In this document: positions 31,850 through 44,433 of the stretch, in pieces
How positions within the stretch are numbered: the stretch's first letter is position 1
How the letters are laid out: every line of letters begins with the position of its first letter
Source: Cladopsammia gracilis
Lineage: Eukaryota; Cnidaria; Anthozoa; Scleractinia; Dendrophylliidae
DNA: 64,000 bases
Reading direction: 5' to 3'
Assembly: GCA_022457155.1 (NCBI GenBank)
Contig: JAJGOT010000016.1
Span: 310,001 to 374,000, forward strand
Notes under the pieces: model-generated
The model's input: only the letters and a program-made list of their open reading frames with translations
What the model was told of the DNA's origin: nothing
The model's database searches: none
Made by a program: the position numbers and the translations under genes

Positions 31850-32490
31850 TATTCTGCCCTTACTGAGTATTGGGCCGGAAAAAAAATATGCTGACGGGGA
31901 CAACTTCTTAGAAAAGAATGGTAGCTCTTAGGAATAAATATTGATATGAATCACACCCACAAAACCGCATGTCTCAACGTTTGACTCCATGAGGGATCTA
32001 TAAGATCATGGTTAAAAACGGTACACGTACGTAAAAGACGCGAAATGCTTATTGGATTTTGTAGTCGGCTAAAGCTACTTATCAGACATTCGTTTGTTGC
32101 TATAATATAGTACGAGAATTGCGCGTCTGTGATATTTTAGCATATCTAGAGTCTTCTAACTTATATTCTAGAAAATATTTGGACCAACACGACGAGTTAT
32201 TTCCTTTTCCCGTGATGAGAATTAAAATGCTTAAAATCAAGAGGGACCGATTCGAACTAGCACAGATCGTGTTAAGACATGCCTATAACAAACTTAAGAA
32301 ATTCAAAACATTCCTATACAACTTAATAGACAAACAGTGCTCGAAGTTTCCGCTTACGATATTTTACCGACTGTTATATAGAGCGCAACAATTGCATCAG
32401 TTTATTCTCAGTATTTCAGTTTCCTCGGCATTCAAGCTCGAAAATATTCGGCCAACACTTTCTTAAATAACGCGACAAGCGGACTAAAAA
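31850..32490. other. Intergenic with an unrecognised open frame
   Basis: A 115-residue plus-strand frame (32119-32466) is fairly long for such AT-rich DNA and has a basic, helix-prone middle (MRIKMLKIKRDRFELAQIVL). It lacks an ATG start at its head and any recognised motif. Could be a decayed gene. Confidence 0.25.
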
Positions 32491-32499
32491 CACTTTTAT

Positions 32500-33750
32500 G
32501 AGTATTGCTTATTCTTCGGTAAGTGATAAAGATTTGATTTATAAGAGATCGATTAAGACTTGTTCAAATGAAATGGAAAAGCCTTTGGACACATCTCGCG
32601 AACTTGACTGAAAAAAAAAATGATTTTTCAGTTTAAAAGCGTGTTCTAACATACTGCAAACAAGATTGACGAAGACCATGAGACCGTTAGGAAACCATTC
32701 AGAGCCAGCAAAGGACTTTAATCAAATTCCGTTGAAAAGCCGATCATCTTTTAATAGTGAATTTCTAGAAATTGTCAATTCCTCCTAACGGCCCTCTCTC
32801 GACTTAATAGGATACAATCAGGCTTAAAACGCTACTGAAGAATACTGCCTTTTCATGTAAGCGATAAAGCCGAGTAAGATTTCAGTTACAACTGACAAGA
32901 CTGGCTCAAATCACATGGAAACATCCTCTCAAGACAGTGAAGTAACCATTCAGAGCCAGTTGCAATTGAGGACTGTTATACAATTTTTTAAAAAAGATCC
33001 CACTTAGTAAATAAATGTCTAGAAATTGTTTTAAAATTCTCTACCCAGTTTCCTTGACTAACAAGATAGTAAGACTGTAAACGTTACGGATATTGATTTA
33101 CAGAAGAGATCGGCTAAGACTTGCTCAAATCACATAGAAAAATCCACTAGTTTGAGCACTCTTGTGACTCCACAATGCAATCCAACAATGTGTAACCGTA
33201 CATCCTGTGCCCAAGTTCAGGAGTTGCCATATCAAAACGAACTTGCATTTTTTTTTTAAAATATATAAATTGTTAGCGTTTAATAGATAAGCTTGACGAG
33301 GACCATTTAAAGTGAAGGTGAACATCTGCCGGTCACTTGAATGAGGACTCGGTACTCCGTTCGAAAGAGCTCCGTCATCGTTGGTGAATTTCTAAGAATT
33401 GTCAGTTCCTATTCTTTCTCATCTAGCTAACTAGACGGTCAGATTAAAACTGCATTTCGAATATTGCTGTTTTCTTGTCAGGGATAACGATTAGGTTTAC
33501 AAGAGATCGGTTAAATCACATCAAAATATCCTCTATAGCGAGCATGAATTAAAAAAAATAATATTTATGTACATCGTAATCAGATTAATCCTAAACTGAA
33601 CGTGCCACAGACAAGGTTGATAATAGGGAATAGGGACTGAAAAAAGATTCCATTCAAAATATCACACCCATTAAATATCTAGAAATTGTTAATTCCTGTA
33701 CAAATACGTATGCTAGAAGCTTTTACAGCTCAGACAAAGTGAAGGATTTG
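32500..33750 (+). repeat. Decayed tandem array, ~250-370-bp units
   Basis: The marker CTAGAAATTGTCAATTCCT or close variants recurs near 32765, 33018, 33392 and 33683. A second marker, AAGAGATCGGTTAAGACTTG, and CTCAAATCACATGGAAA recur between them in the same order. About four diverged copies. Confidence 0.6.
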
Positions 33751-33877
33751 GCCGTTTAATCGGTCTGTCTGTGGTCAGAAAATCCGAAATCTGTGGGCTA
33801 CTAAATATAGATGCAACAAACTGCCCTTATTAGGATATAACCAGCCTTGATATTTGTTTTATGAAGAAATTGTCTTT

Positions 33878-34096
33878 TAACGCTTTGACTCCCAAGAGTA
33901 CCTAATATCAAAATTAAACAGCAATCCCAAATTTTATTTTGTACATTACTGTAAAACAAATAGTACCATGCGAAAGTACTACCGAAGAGGTTTGATTTGA
34001 ATGGTCACACCGCAAGATTTCGCCGACAGACTCAAAAGTTAGAATAGAAGTACATTACACGTCTCCATAATTTACTTTGGGAGTGAAACTGTAAAG
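33878..34096 (+). repeat. 88-bp-type satellite element, single unit
   Basis: Plus-oriented copy with TTGACTCCCAAGAGTACC, ATAGTACCATGCGAAAGTAC, and an end at TTGGGAGTGAAACTG. Confidence 0.7.
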
Positions 34097-34099
34097 GTA

Positions 34100-35840
34100 A
34101 TTTTAAAGGAAAGGCCATTACAAAGAACGTATTCAGTTATAAAGTGTGCAAATACTAATACTCACAGTAACTCTGTCAACTTCTTACGCCGTACACAAAT
34201 GCCGAGACTTCGCGCCGTAATTATACCGATTAAAAATTGGTAAACCCTACATCCCAGCTCATAACAGTCAACAAGCCAGTTCAACGCAGGAGAGAAGCCT
34301 TTTCGAGCACTTGATATGATTCAATGGTTTTCTTGCACTTCGATGGTTTTCTTCATACGCTTCAATGGTTTAAATTTCACAACTCAAATGTTTATATCGA
34401 TTCAGCAAATTCTTTTCATATTTTTAAAGGAAGTTAAAATTATGCTGACACAGTACTTTTGTTTTCAATTCATCGCGTTCCGCCGGTTCGATTAATCGCT
34501 ACAGTCTCTTATTAACTTTTGACCGCGTTAAACCAGCGATAAATTCAAGACGGAAATTGACGTAAGAAAGCTTACGTCCGAAATACACGTACCGTTCAAT
34601 TCTGCAGGTGATTGTAAAAATTCGCCGCTTAATAGCGGGAGATGTCGGCAATTTTTTTAAGCGTAACCGAACGACGTGTTCCGTCGCAAAACTATACACT
34701 AAATAAATGCCAAGCAGATTACTTTCGAACATTTGTGGTCAGAAAAATATTAAGCACATTCAAAATCCACCGGCACTTGTAACCGACTTGAATAAAACTC
34801 GACAAAAATCATTCAAAATAACTGCAAACATAAGCACAATTAAAACGAAAATATTGATGCTGTAACAACTTACGGATGTTTGCTTGAGAACAGTAATTCT
34901 CCCTGTTTCCTCGAGCAAAAGTGGAATAATAAGACACGAAACTTGAAGTCAGTATTGCAACAAGAAAGTTAAACCATGGTAAAATGAAGCAATATAAGTG
35001 ACTGATGGATCCTTGCTGGGGCCTGTCTGTACCGACCGCTATAGAATTGCAACGAATTCTATTGTTCCGAAAATAGACTTCCCATCGAGAGGAGTTTGTT
35101 CAATACAATTAAAAATTAAGGTTTCTAGAAGCGTTTCCATGTCAACTCTTTTGTAAGACAGTTTGCGCCGGAACGAATTCTTGTTCAATTCTGAGATCGT
35201 TATCAATAAAAACTAACAACAAACCGAAAAGGATGACAATGAAAAACCTTCGAGAATCGAATTTTGCTGAAAAAAAAAATAAAATGTACTGTAAAATCAC
35301 GGGAAATTGTACGTCAAATTTTCGCCATCTTTACGGTCTCAACTGAGCGAAAACCTCAGTGGAATCAATAAACCAAGATGAACTGAATTTTGAGGGAGCA
35401 ATACTACACTAGCAGTTCAGCATTATTGTCCAATTTCAGCTGCCTCGAACTAGAGTTAAAATAGTTTTTTGTCTTTGACAAAAAAATCTGGCATCTTAGT
35501 AAACTCGGAAAACTGTTAGGTCATAAGGAATAAGGATGCGATCACCCAATGACTAAAACATTTGGGGACAAGGAAGAAGAATCTGTATTTTGACATTTAA
35601 AGCAAAATATTTCCACATTAGTCAGAACTATATTGTTTCAAAATACACATGGCAATGAAAAGTTATTAGCTAGGATAAACATAGTATGATATAAAATATG
35701 TTGATATCTCTATATTGTTTTTATTAACTACTGAAATATATCAGACAACACCTGAAAATTCGTTAAAACTTCCATGATATTCAGTGAAAAATCGACCCTT
35801 TCTTTCTATCTTTCGTTCTCTGGGAACGGGGGATGTTTAG
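34100..35840. other. Intergenic, no supported gene
   Basis: AT-rich, with no exon with paired splice signals and no inverted-repeat ends noticed. Confidence 0.45.
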
Positions 35841-35844
35841 GAAA

Positions 35845-36735
35845 ACGCGGGAATGGCGTAGTGGTATTGTTTTTCCATCTCATTTTATTGCATTTAATGA
35901 AGATTATGTAAAAGCTAATACAGTGCGAGCTTTTCGGTTATTTCAGCTGAATAGCTGAATATCTTAGTATAACAGAAAATTTCAGTGAAAAAAAAAATGT
36001 TATCCCTTTAATCAAAACTATAACAAAATTCTCTAATCTGATTGGTTATCAGCAGGCCCAATTAGAGCATTGGACAGTACGCGTCATTTGCGCGCGCTAT
36101 CTTTTTTCCGTGCGTGCAATCTCGTTCAAAAACACACTCAATTGTTATGTTTTTAATCACCCGAAACGTGCAACCATTTAACGTTTTATCCTCAAATTTT
36201 GTTGTAGTTATGATTAATTGGTAACAGGACTTCGTGTCGTCCAATTCTGTCTGTAATCATACTCGTGATTAAACAAATCGGACTCCCGATTCGCGGTCGT
36301 CCGATTTTGTTAATCACTCGTTTGATTACAGACCGAATGTCCTATTACCATTATGAATTTGCTAGCTGCTCTCTCTTTTTCAAGGTTCACCCCGCCGAAA
36401 ACGAAAGGAGTTAAATTTTACTATGTCGCGAATGTTTGTGGCGGGATTTTACTAAAGAAAACTCTAGTTTTCTTTAGTAAAATCAAAGTCTGGCTACAGG
36501 TCTTTTACCTATTCAGCTGCTAAACTGCGGTATAACAGACTAAATGTTACTTCGAAATGCTCCACTGAGTTAGGTCATTTTATACCAACTATTGGTCAAA
36601 CACATTTAGATTCCAGTAATACCTTATGTATAATTATAACTTATTTGTAATAAGTATTACTTTTAATTTTAGTGTTTTTAATTTTATATGTCTAATTCAT
36701 TTCGAATTTTTAAGACTGGGACTAAGGCCTTCATA
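35845..36735 (+). repeat. Dispersed element, copy split by an insertion
   Basis: Blocks shared in order with 7955-8340 lie on both sides of the palindrome at 36208-36355: TTTCAGCTGAATA on the left; a GGCGGGATTTTACT / CTAGTTTTC block and GACTAAGGCCTTC on the right. A perfect small hairpin with TTTTACTAAAGAAAACT arms is at 36449-36483. Confidence 0.45.
36208..36355. mobile_element. Palindromic MITE nested in the element above
   Basis: Inverted arms GGTAACAGGACTTCG / CGAATGTCCTATTACC plus TCTGTAATCATACTCGTGAT / ATCACTCGTTTGATTACAGA. Confidence 0.7.
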
Positions 36736-36739
36736 TATT

Positions 36740-38385
36740 TCACAGCAACTATTTCTTTCTTCCTTTGCACAGCCTTTGACAATCATCTATCATACAGAAT
36801 AATTCGTGGCTTAATACCAACACGGACTCCAGTGTCGTGAATGCGAAAAGCGTGTACAGACAGAAAGCCTACAACATGCAGTGATAATATTTTGACTGTC
36901 TTTAAAACAAATGCGAAGACGCAAACATCGTTTTGTTACTTGCAACTTTTTGGTTGCTACACGCATAAACCCATTTAGAGATGATTTTACTGAAATCAAT
37001 TTTATTCTTTATCAAGGCTCACGATTTCAGTTTATTTGTTCAAATTCAAACTTTCCACTTTTTTAATTTCTGCTTGCAATTGCCTATTACCTAATATTAA
37101 CAATACACTCTGTTTATAAAGAAAAGACGGAAATGTCACTAACTCAACTCAAATCACTCACTTTTCATTTCAGGGCAGGGGAAACTTTGATTTCTTGACT
37201 GCAGGTCACGAAATCAAAATTGATGAAGTGTAAAGACTCTATAATCAACGTCCATCCTTGCAATCCTGCACTTTTTCTCCAAACTACTGCTTCTGTTTTG
37301 CTCTATAGAATCCTTTTATCCAATTTAGTTTAATATTTGGTGGCATTTGGCGATATAACATGGAATTTTAGTAAACGCAATTTCGCAATATCTTTAATTT
37401 TTGCCCGTTTATAGTTATCTGAAGTATCGCAAACGTTTTCGGCGAACATATTTGGATATTCCCAGGCACTGAAGCCAACAAACTAAAAGCGCTCAGTGCC
37501 TCAAGGCATAGAATTAACATTTCTAAACTGGGTTTATACCGAGAAGCCAATATCACATTGACAGTTATGATGTCTTAATGACAACTTTGGTCTCTCTCTC
37601 TTTATCTAAAAGAAACAACTTGAATAACTTTTTAGTAATTAAATTCTCCTTCAAACAATGACCCATTGACAAACTGTCAGTTTTTATAGAATCTAGCGAA
37701 TTTGAGTGCGATCGAAAATAGAACACACTGTGAGAAAACTTCACGTGTCATGTACAAATGTCTAAATTTAAACCTACGAAAATATATGATACAAGTAGAG
37801 CCGCATTCTGATGAATCTCCAATTTACAATCAAAAGCCGCAATTTTATAAAACCAAATTGAGCATTTCCCTCTCAGAATCAAAGCCTCAAAAAAACTGTC
37901 ATATCAAATTGTTTTATCTTTTGCCTCTGTACATGAAGTGTCAAGGATTAGCATTTCGATAAACTGTTTTCTAGTTTTTTTTTTCTAATTAACTCCTGAG
38001 CATCATTTTGTAGCAACGTTAGCAACCACATATCAGGTCATATCAAGGATCCTAAGTGGATTGAAGAAAAACACAGGCTACAATTTGTCATTTTGACACT
38101 TGACTTACAAGAACGTTAACCTATTTTAGCCTATACAAGAAAACAGGTTTTCATTTTGGAACAACAGGTTAATCTGACGACACACACTGTGCATGTTGCC
38201 GTGACGTTGTACTGGAAATTTCATTCTAATGACCTGTTGCGGCGTTTTAAACCCACAAACACAGACAAAATAAATCAGAGGACCAAGAACGTGACACAAA
38301 AACAAGAGACCACTCATATTACATTAGTTTCTGACCAGCAACAAGCACCGCTTTTCCCCTGAACTAATCGAGGAGCTTTTTAGAA
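36740..38385. other. Mostly intergenic, no supported gene
   Basis: AT-rich. Apart from the dispersed block at 37193-37360 there is no exon-like or element-like structure. Confidence 0.45.
37193..37360 (-). repeat. Coding-like dispersed block, copy 3 of 3
   Basis: Third copy of the 6530/27418 block with CCTTGCAATCCTGCACTTT and GGTGGCATTTGGCGATATAA. Its minus-strand frame carries stops, so at least this copy is not coding. Confidence 0.55.
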
Positions 38386-38388
38386 CGT

Positions 38389-38663
38389 GAGCGTTTTTCA
38401 ACTGAGTGTCGAAAGTAATTTATTTCGCAATTGCATTGGATTTGCATTGCTATGCGTTGTGATTGGCTAAAAAATATCGCGCCACTTTCTCAACCAATCA
38501 GAGGTAAGACCAGAACTAATCGTGACTTGCTCGCACGCGTTTTCCCGCGCTTGGCGCCGGCTTCATGTATTTGCTTCGAGTTCTGATTGGTTCATTGGAT
38601 TGTCTGCGCCTGTTGTGATTAGCCAGAGTAATTACTTTGGCACTCAACATGAAAACCGCTCTA
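38389..38663. mobile_element. Inverted-repeat MITE (AGCGTTTTTCAACTGAGTG family)
   Basis: Ends GAGCGTTTTTCAACTGAGTG..AGTAATT and AATTACTTTGGCACTCAAC..AAAACCGCTC are imperfect inverted repeats. The short frame inside is part of the repeat. Confidence 0.65.
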
Positions 38664-38669
38664 AGTGCT

Positions 38670-39720
38670 CTATATTGCCTAATAAATATAAGAACCTTTT
38701 TAGGTTAAAACATATTGATACTTTTATGTGGGTACGTGTTTATTGTATGCTCAACAGACTAACGCCAATTAATTGATAGTCTTTACAACCGAGCAAACAA
38801 CTTAACTGCCGGATGTTTCTGGCGTCTCGTTTGTTACAGTCGGCGAATTTCATATAAATAACTTTTTTATTAATATTGGTGACCAACATTCAAAACTACT
38901 GACATAAATCTCTATTTTTACTTTGTGAAAATGTTGAGAAAAAAAAAACCTGAACCACGCACAAGACGATACAGCTTGCAAAGTGCATGCTGAAGAGCCT
39001 TTATCATTTGAATAGCCACACACTTTACTTTAGTTAGGATTTTATCAATGAGAATCAAAAGTTGGACCACGTCATGTTAGATAATTGGCTGTTGAACAGT
39101 TAAAGCAATTGTGACAAAGCGGCAAAACCATAAATATAAAGCAAGCGGCATGTTTTGTGTCTAGACCGTATACTTAACTAACAGCATTAACCAGATTTCA
39201 TAACACGAGTTGAAACCGCAATGTTGGTTGTTTTTTTTTTTTTTTTTTCACTACTTGCGGGTTTGTGTACAAGAGCATGGCTATTTGTTGTACACCAACC
39301 TGTCTTTTTAAACGTGTTCATCCAAGACAACGCCAAGAGCGACGAAAACTGTGGCGGGAAAATTTACAAAACTATTGTCTGAGGCAGACAGTGGTTGAGA
39401 CTTTTAGAATATACATTGACAATTATGAACTAAACAATGAAGCACTCATGTAGCGACCTCATGTTTTCAGTCCTCGATTGCCTTAGGGCAAAGTTAAAAA
39501 TTCACTTGGTAAAAATTGAAAAACAACACCAACGGAAAACACTACTCAAAAGCTTTTACCTGAACTCTGGGTGATCATGACTTGCTTGCAAGGTTTTCTA
39601 GCTCATTGTACGTAGAGTAACTAAAAAAATACATCCCTACCTCGAGCACCAGAAGGAAATACTGCTAAATATATTTACAATTAAATGCCCAGTCGCACGC
39701 TTTACGATTTCACTGATCCA
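38670..39720. other. Intergenic, one diverged satellite unit
   Basis: A single decayed unit with TTATCATTTGAATAGCCACACA is at about 38990-39075. A poly-T tract is at about 39232-39249. No supported gene. Confidence 0.45.
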
Positions 39721-39724
39721 CAAA

Positions 39725-40150
39725 CTCGTTTGATGGTCGCACCTAGGATTCTAGACCATTCTAGGACTGACTTCATAGTTAGAACCACCTTGTGCGGTAT
39801 GATTTTGATCAACACCATTAGGAAGTACTGCTCAGTAGCTTTTATTTGAATGGTCACACTTTAGGATTTGATCCACAGACTCAAAAGTTAGAACCACCTT
39901 GTACAGCATAATAAACAGTATCACAGGAAAGTACTGCTCAGTAGCTTTTATTTGAATGGTCACACTTTAGGATTTGATCCACAGACTCAAAAGTGCGAAC
40001 CACTTTGTACAGCATAATAAACAGTACTACAGGAAAGTACTGTAGCTTTTATTTGAATGGTCACGCTTTAGGATTTGATCCACATTCTTAAAAGTTAGAA
40101 ACATCTTGTGCAGCAAAATAAACAGCCTTGCTTAATAGTTTTCATTTGAT
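39725..40150 (+). repeat. 106-bp-type satellite, about four units
   Basis: Tandem AGAACCACCTTGTACAGCAT..ACAGGAAAGTACTGCTCAG..TTTGAATGGTCACACTTTAG units, with decay towards the right end. Confidence 0.8.
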
Positions 40151-40199
40151 GCCTCGAAGCGGTGGTATTATTTCATGTACAGCCTCTGTATAAAGAAAT

Positions 40200-41930
40200 A
40201 AACAGCACACCACAGGAAATTCAGTACCACGCAATAGGTTATAACGAATCAGCTACGCGACACATCATAGAGGAAACTATCTAGACCGTAGACTGAGTAC
40301 ATTGGCGGTTAAATTGTTAGTAAAAATGTTTCTTGAAAAAGAGCAAAACATCCACAAATCACATACATCACGACAGTGGTGGATGTTGGTTTTCGCTACA
40401 CCTCTTTATACCTCTTTGATTTGGTGATAACATTTGTCTGAAACAAGCAACCAAATAACGTATATTTTGGGAGACCCCTGAAATAGTCCGGCAGATCACT
40501 GTCAAAAGCCGTCTCAAAGCCGTTCCGATATTAAATACCTTTTCAGTTAAACAAGTTTGAAACTGCGTTTTTAAGCCCGTTCCGATCAGCTCAGTAAAAT
40601 GTTTACCAGGGTCTGCCACTCCCTTAATGAAATATACTTTTGACACTGACATAACATCAGTTCACAATTTCCTTTTCTTTCAAAACAAAATTAGTCTAAA
40701 CAACCAATGCAATTTCGCAATCAATATCTGACGAAACGTGCTCCTAAAACAGGCAATCTACAAGTCCTACAAGACACAATCTATTCTACATCTGCTTGAG
40801 ATATAGGATATAGCAATTATATCTCTACAAATCAAGAATTCGATGGAAAATTATGCAAGGCAGGCGCGCTTTAGCCGGAAATATTACAACTTGAAAAAGT
40901 AAACAAAACAGATTTGATTTCACTTTAAATAGTATATCAAAAATGTATTTCAACCACATCGTTAAACAACGCATCAGTTTCCGCTAGAAATAAAACGACG
41001 TTTTTATTTGGTTTTTGCAAACCTGATAGAAATTAAGCAAACCCAAAAGAGTTTTTGCATGGAATGATCAACTAACAATTCACTCTCTAGGTATCAACGG
41101 AAAAGAACTAAGGGGAAACTGAAAACTTAATTCAAATTATTATGTTACGTAACGACAGGCTTCCAATGAGTTTCAAAAACTTTTTCTTGGTAGGACAATG
41201 ATCTCGGCATGATCGTTTCAAAACAAAACGTCACTTAGTGTTCTCTGACACGGCTGGGTATAAAATCTCGCTCACCCAAACCTAATTACTCTGAGCTAGG
41301 TCATCTAATTAAAAGTATCTATAAGTTTGCATCGCAATCATTAAAATCATGATCATTAAAAGTTGATAACAGCAAGATTAATTGCCAGCTTTTCCTGCAT
41401 GAGAAAACGTTATATTTTGCGTAATGCCGCGAAGCGAATCATAAACGCGCGTGGGAGAGGGAGAATTGAATCGTTATATAATTATTATTTCTATTATTAC
41501 TAGCTTCAGTTTGATTCGATTACAAAACAAATCTTGGTGACATGTTTTCATTGGATAGATTTTCACATTCAAACCATGACTTTACTTAAACTTTATCGCC
41601 GTACAAGGTGCTTTGTACTTTTGAGTATGACCGCCATACAAATCGGAAACTACTTCAGCAAGTTTCATTAGAACTCATTTGGTTTCTCGATATTTTGCAA
41701 ATGAAATGTGTTATTTCTCATGTTTCGGTCTCGATCACTTCTGTGGGAAGAAGAAGTTTGAATTTATTCCTGTTTCGCCTTTTCCTTATATTACAGTTGA
41801 ACATGTATTGAACAGCCAGGCACGTTTTGAATGAAACCGGTCGAAAATCGTCATTTACCGCCCGCGCCGGGGCTTATTCCTCAACTATGAAAGGGTTGAT
41901 TGTTTTGAACCCCACAACAATACACAATAG
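40200..41930. other. Intergenic, no supported gene
   Basis: One complete 94-residue minus-strand frame from ATG (40652-40368) has balanced composition but no recognised motif. Otherwise AT-rich unique-looking DNA. Confidence 0.35.
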
Positions 41931-41940
41931 ATAACCTCAC

Positions 41941-42121
41941 CTGATCGCTCCAATGGTATTAGCATCACAATAACGCCTGAGAATACACAAAGAACCGCGT
42001 ATAATTTGGAATCAATAGAGCGCCATTTTCTCACCATCGCTATGCCCATAACAAATGATTCATGTAAACGCGAATAAAACATCCAATGCAACATTTGTTG
42101 TAGCAGTAACACACTGGTTTT
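41941..42121 (-). CDS. Candidate exon of a membrane protein (weak)
   Basis: The minus-strand frame reads LHESFVMGIAMVRKWRS, then KLYAVLCVFSGVIVMLIPL, a hydrophobic stretch long enough for one membrane span. It ends at a good donor (GATCAG|GTGAGG, below 41941). An acceptor near 42122 (ACATAAAACCAG) is plausible. The H-ES-F..GI pattern followed by a span faintly recalls ZIP zinc transporters, but this is not enough for assignment. It would lie downstream of the putative minus-strand first exon at 42870-43000. Confidence 0.3.
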
Positions 42122-42129
42122 ATGTGATA

Positions 42130-42860
42130 AAATCTCAATGACCTTGAGCAGGATTTAGATATCATATGATATTGAATCAAAAGAACAACTTGCATAGGCA
42201 TATATTTTTGCGGTTTCGTATTGTGTAAAGGAATGTCATTGAATCATCGATTTTTTATCGCACGCAGATCAGTTGCAAGAAAATAGCTCAGTTCCAACAT
42301 AAATGCGCTCTGTAATAACTTAGTTTGATTTTTGTATTCTTTCAAAGAAGTCCCGTTTCTGTAATTTTCCACAGAGGCAGCAGTAAGCTTTTTTCGCGAG
42401 TGCTCATATCAAGTGCTGGCAAAGCAAAACACAACGGCACTGAAAATCACAAAGTTAAAAGGACCTCTAAAAGGAGGTAAAACTTGCAACATCCTGGGGG
42501 AATCCCCGATAGCAATTTCCCTTTGCGAAATATTACAAGGCGAAAAAAGCAAATTATTTTCCCTAAAATGGAACAGTTTTGAAATGAGCAACTGCCGGTT
42601 ATGTTGTTTACGATATCGAACTATTGTACTATTGTTACTTTTCATTACAAAAAGCACAACCTTTAGAACTGCGGTACTTTCAGCGCTCGAGACCTGACCC
42701 GAAATGCACGATCGAACGATCGATCTGCATCACAAATAGGTTTCACAACTGTAACACAAGAGAAACTGGCCGCGTTCGTGAACGATTAATCGGTGTATTG
42801 CACGATCTTTGTCAGATCTGCCCTCCAAAATATCGCTAAGCGTATTTGAATGAAATTTTT
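42130..42860. other. Unassigned, possible intron
   Basis: Overlapping frames at 42409-42697 on both strands have no recognised features. This could be intron of a minus-strand gene starting near 43000. Confidence 0.35.
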
Positions 42861-42869
42861 CACACTTAC

Positions 42870-43000
42870 CTTGAACTTAGTGCCAAAGTTGTCACCAGGA
42901 GGTGCGATCGCACAGAAACAATGCAAAATAAATGCGAGCTCAGAATATGTTGATGTGTTTTAGCTCCAAAATGCGGGAAAATTACACTATTTCGATCGCT
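42870..43000 (-). other. Possible divergent first exon (minus strand)
   Basis: A consensus donor, TTCAAG|GTAAGTGTG, lies on the minus strand just below 42870. The sequence upstream has no ATG, so this would be untranslated or an internal exon. It sits about 300 bases from the apparent CENPK first exon on the other strand. Confidence 0.3.
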
Positions 43001-43438
43001 AGCCGCGTACTGAGAAAATTCTTACTACAAACCATAAGCGACGCCATTGTCCTCTCAATTTTTTTTACGCAAGTTGCTATATCAACAACCGTTTACCAGT
43101 TTTGATTGGCTCGTGATGACAATATGCTGGTCAAAATTAGTTCATTCATAGAGTGTTGTCACTCAAATATTGATCACGTGACGTGCTGTGATTGCGCGCG
43201 TAAAGAATGTGCCCGGGCTTGTCAACAGTCAATTGAAATGAAATCGCGTTTGATCGCCGTTTGAACAGTTGAAGAAGACATCACGAATTTAACCTATCCT
43301 TTTCGCAATCCGAGCTCCTACATCAATTTAAAAGGTCAGTTGTTGTGTTTTAAAGCAGGAATCGCGCTGTTGTCGTCGTATAAATCGATGTTATAGCCCA
43401 AAGAAAGATGTTGACTGGAGGTTGTGACATTTTCGCGC
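42973..43438. promoter_or_regulatory. CENPK upstream region with two E2F-type sites
   Basis: GCGGGAAA (42973-42980) and TTTCGCGC (43431-43438) both fit the E2F consensus TTTSSCGC on one strand or the other. A GCCGTTTGAAC motif near 43256-43266 resembles a CHR element (TTTGAA). The region is CpG-richer than its surroundings. E2F and CHR control is known for cell-cycle and kinetochore genes. Use here is inferred. Confidence 0.4.
43230..43334 (+). other. CENPK: Possible CENPK 5' untranslated exon
   Basis: AATTTAAAAG|GTCAGT at 43335 is an acceptable donor following a CpG-rich stretch, about 2.1 kb before the first coding exon. The transcription start is not visible. Tentative. Confidence 0.35.
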
Positions 43439-43449
43439 CATTTTAAACA

Positions 43450-44430
43450 ACATGGCGCCGTACAGTTAATAAACACTTAAAATTGGAAATTGGGCTTTGC
43501 TTCCATTGAAATGCCTCAAACAATGGCAATTATAGAAAACTACTTGCGACTAAGGTATTTTTCCAGATCAAAATGAGCAGATTACCCCTACGAAAGCCGT
43601 TGTGTTCCCCCACCCCCAGAGAAATGTACAAATTTCTGCAGAAACTGACCTCGAGTCGTCTTTGAACAGGCTTACAGTATTCACTGATTATACATTCATG
43701 TATGAAGGCAAGGCACAGCGTCCCAGTTGAAGATAATTAAACTCTTGCATTGTTTCTGCTGACAACCAATATATTCCGCTCTGTCTAGGATAACATTTGT
43801 TTATTTTGAGTAATAACCTAAACAAAGGTTTAAGGTTATTAACTGGCAAGGGTCTTTGAGATTTCAAAGAAATGTCATGATGTGTCATCAGCCAATGACA
43901 ACCATATAGTGACAGAACTCTTGATGCTAGTACATGTTACATCTGGTTTGAATGGTAGGCAACGTTTATTCAGAGGAAATTAGGGTTAATGGGATAATCA
44001 GAAAATTGCTCCACTGGAAATTAAAAATATTTCTGAACAAGTTTCAAATTACATGTAAAGTTCTAGAGTAAGGTTTGCATGACTCAAAAATTCCAGCCTG
44101 ATCTTCAAGACTGGTAAAATTTCCACAAGCTTTTGATAAATCATTGCTCACCCTTCACAGGTTAAAGATTCTGGATGACCTTAAATAGCAGCTTTCATTG
44201 GAGCAATTTCAACAATATCAACAATTCAACAATATTAAGAAATCAATTTTTGTTCAGTATTATAAACAGTACCACATGAATTTATAGTACTCCTCAGCAC
44301 TGCTCAGTTATTTTCATTAGAATGGTGACGGATCTTTAAGATAGTTTTCAAACTAAAGTCAGAATGGTAATCATATGGCTTAGCACAAACTGTGCATAAA
44401 AATATGTTCAAGCTAAATACAGTTGACATT
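43450..44430. other. CENPK 5' intron, nothing recognised until satellite copies
   Basis: AT-rich. Diverged satellite words (ACAGTACCACATGAATT, CTCAGTTATTTTCATTAGAA) are at about 44255-44330. Confidence 0.4.
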
Positions 44431-44433
44431 TTT

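Noticed and set aside
40368..40652. Complete 94-residue minus-strand ORF as a gene
   Set aside because: Has ATG and stop but no recognised motif, splice context or second line of support.
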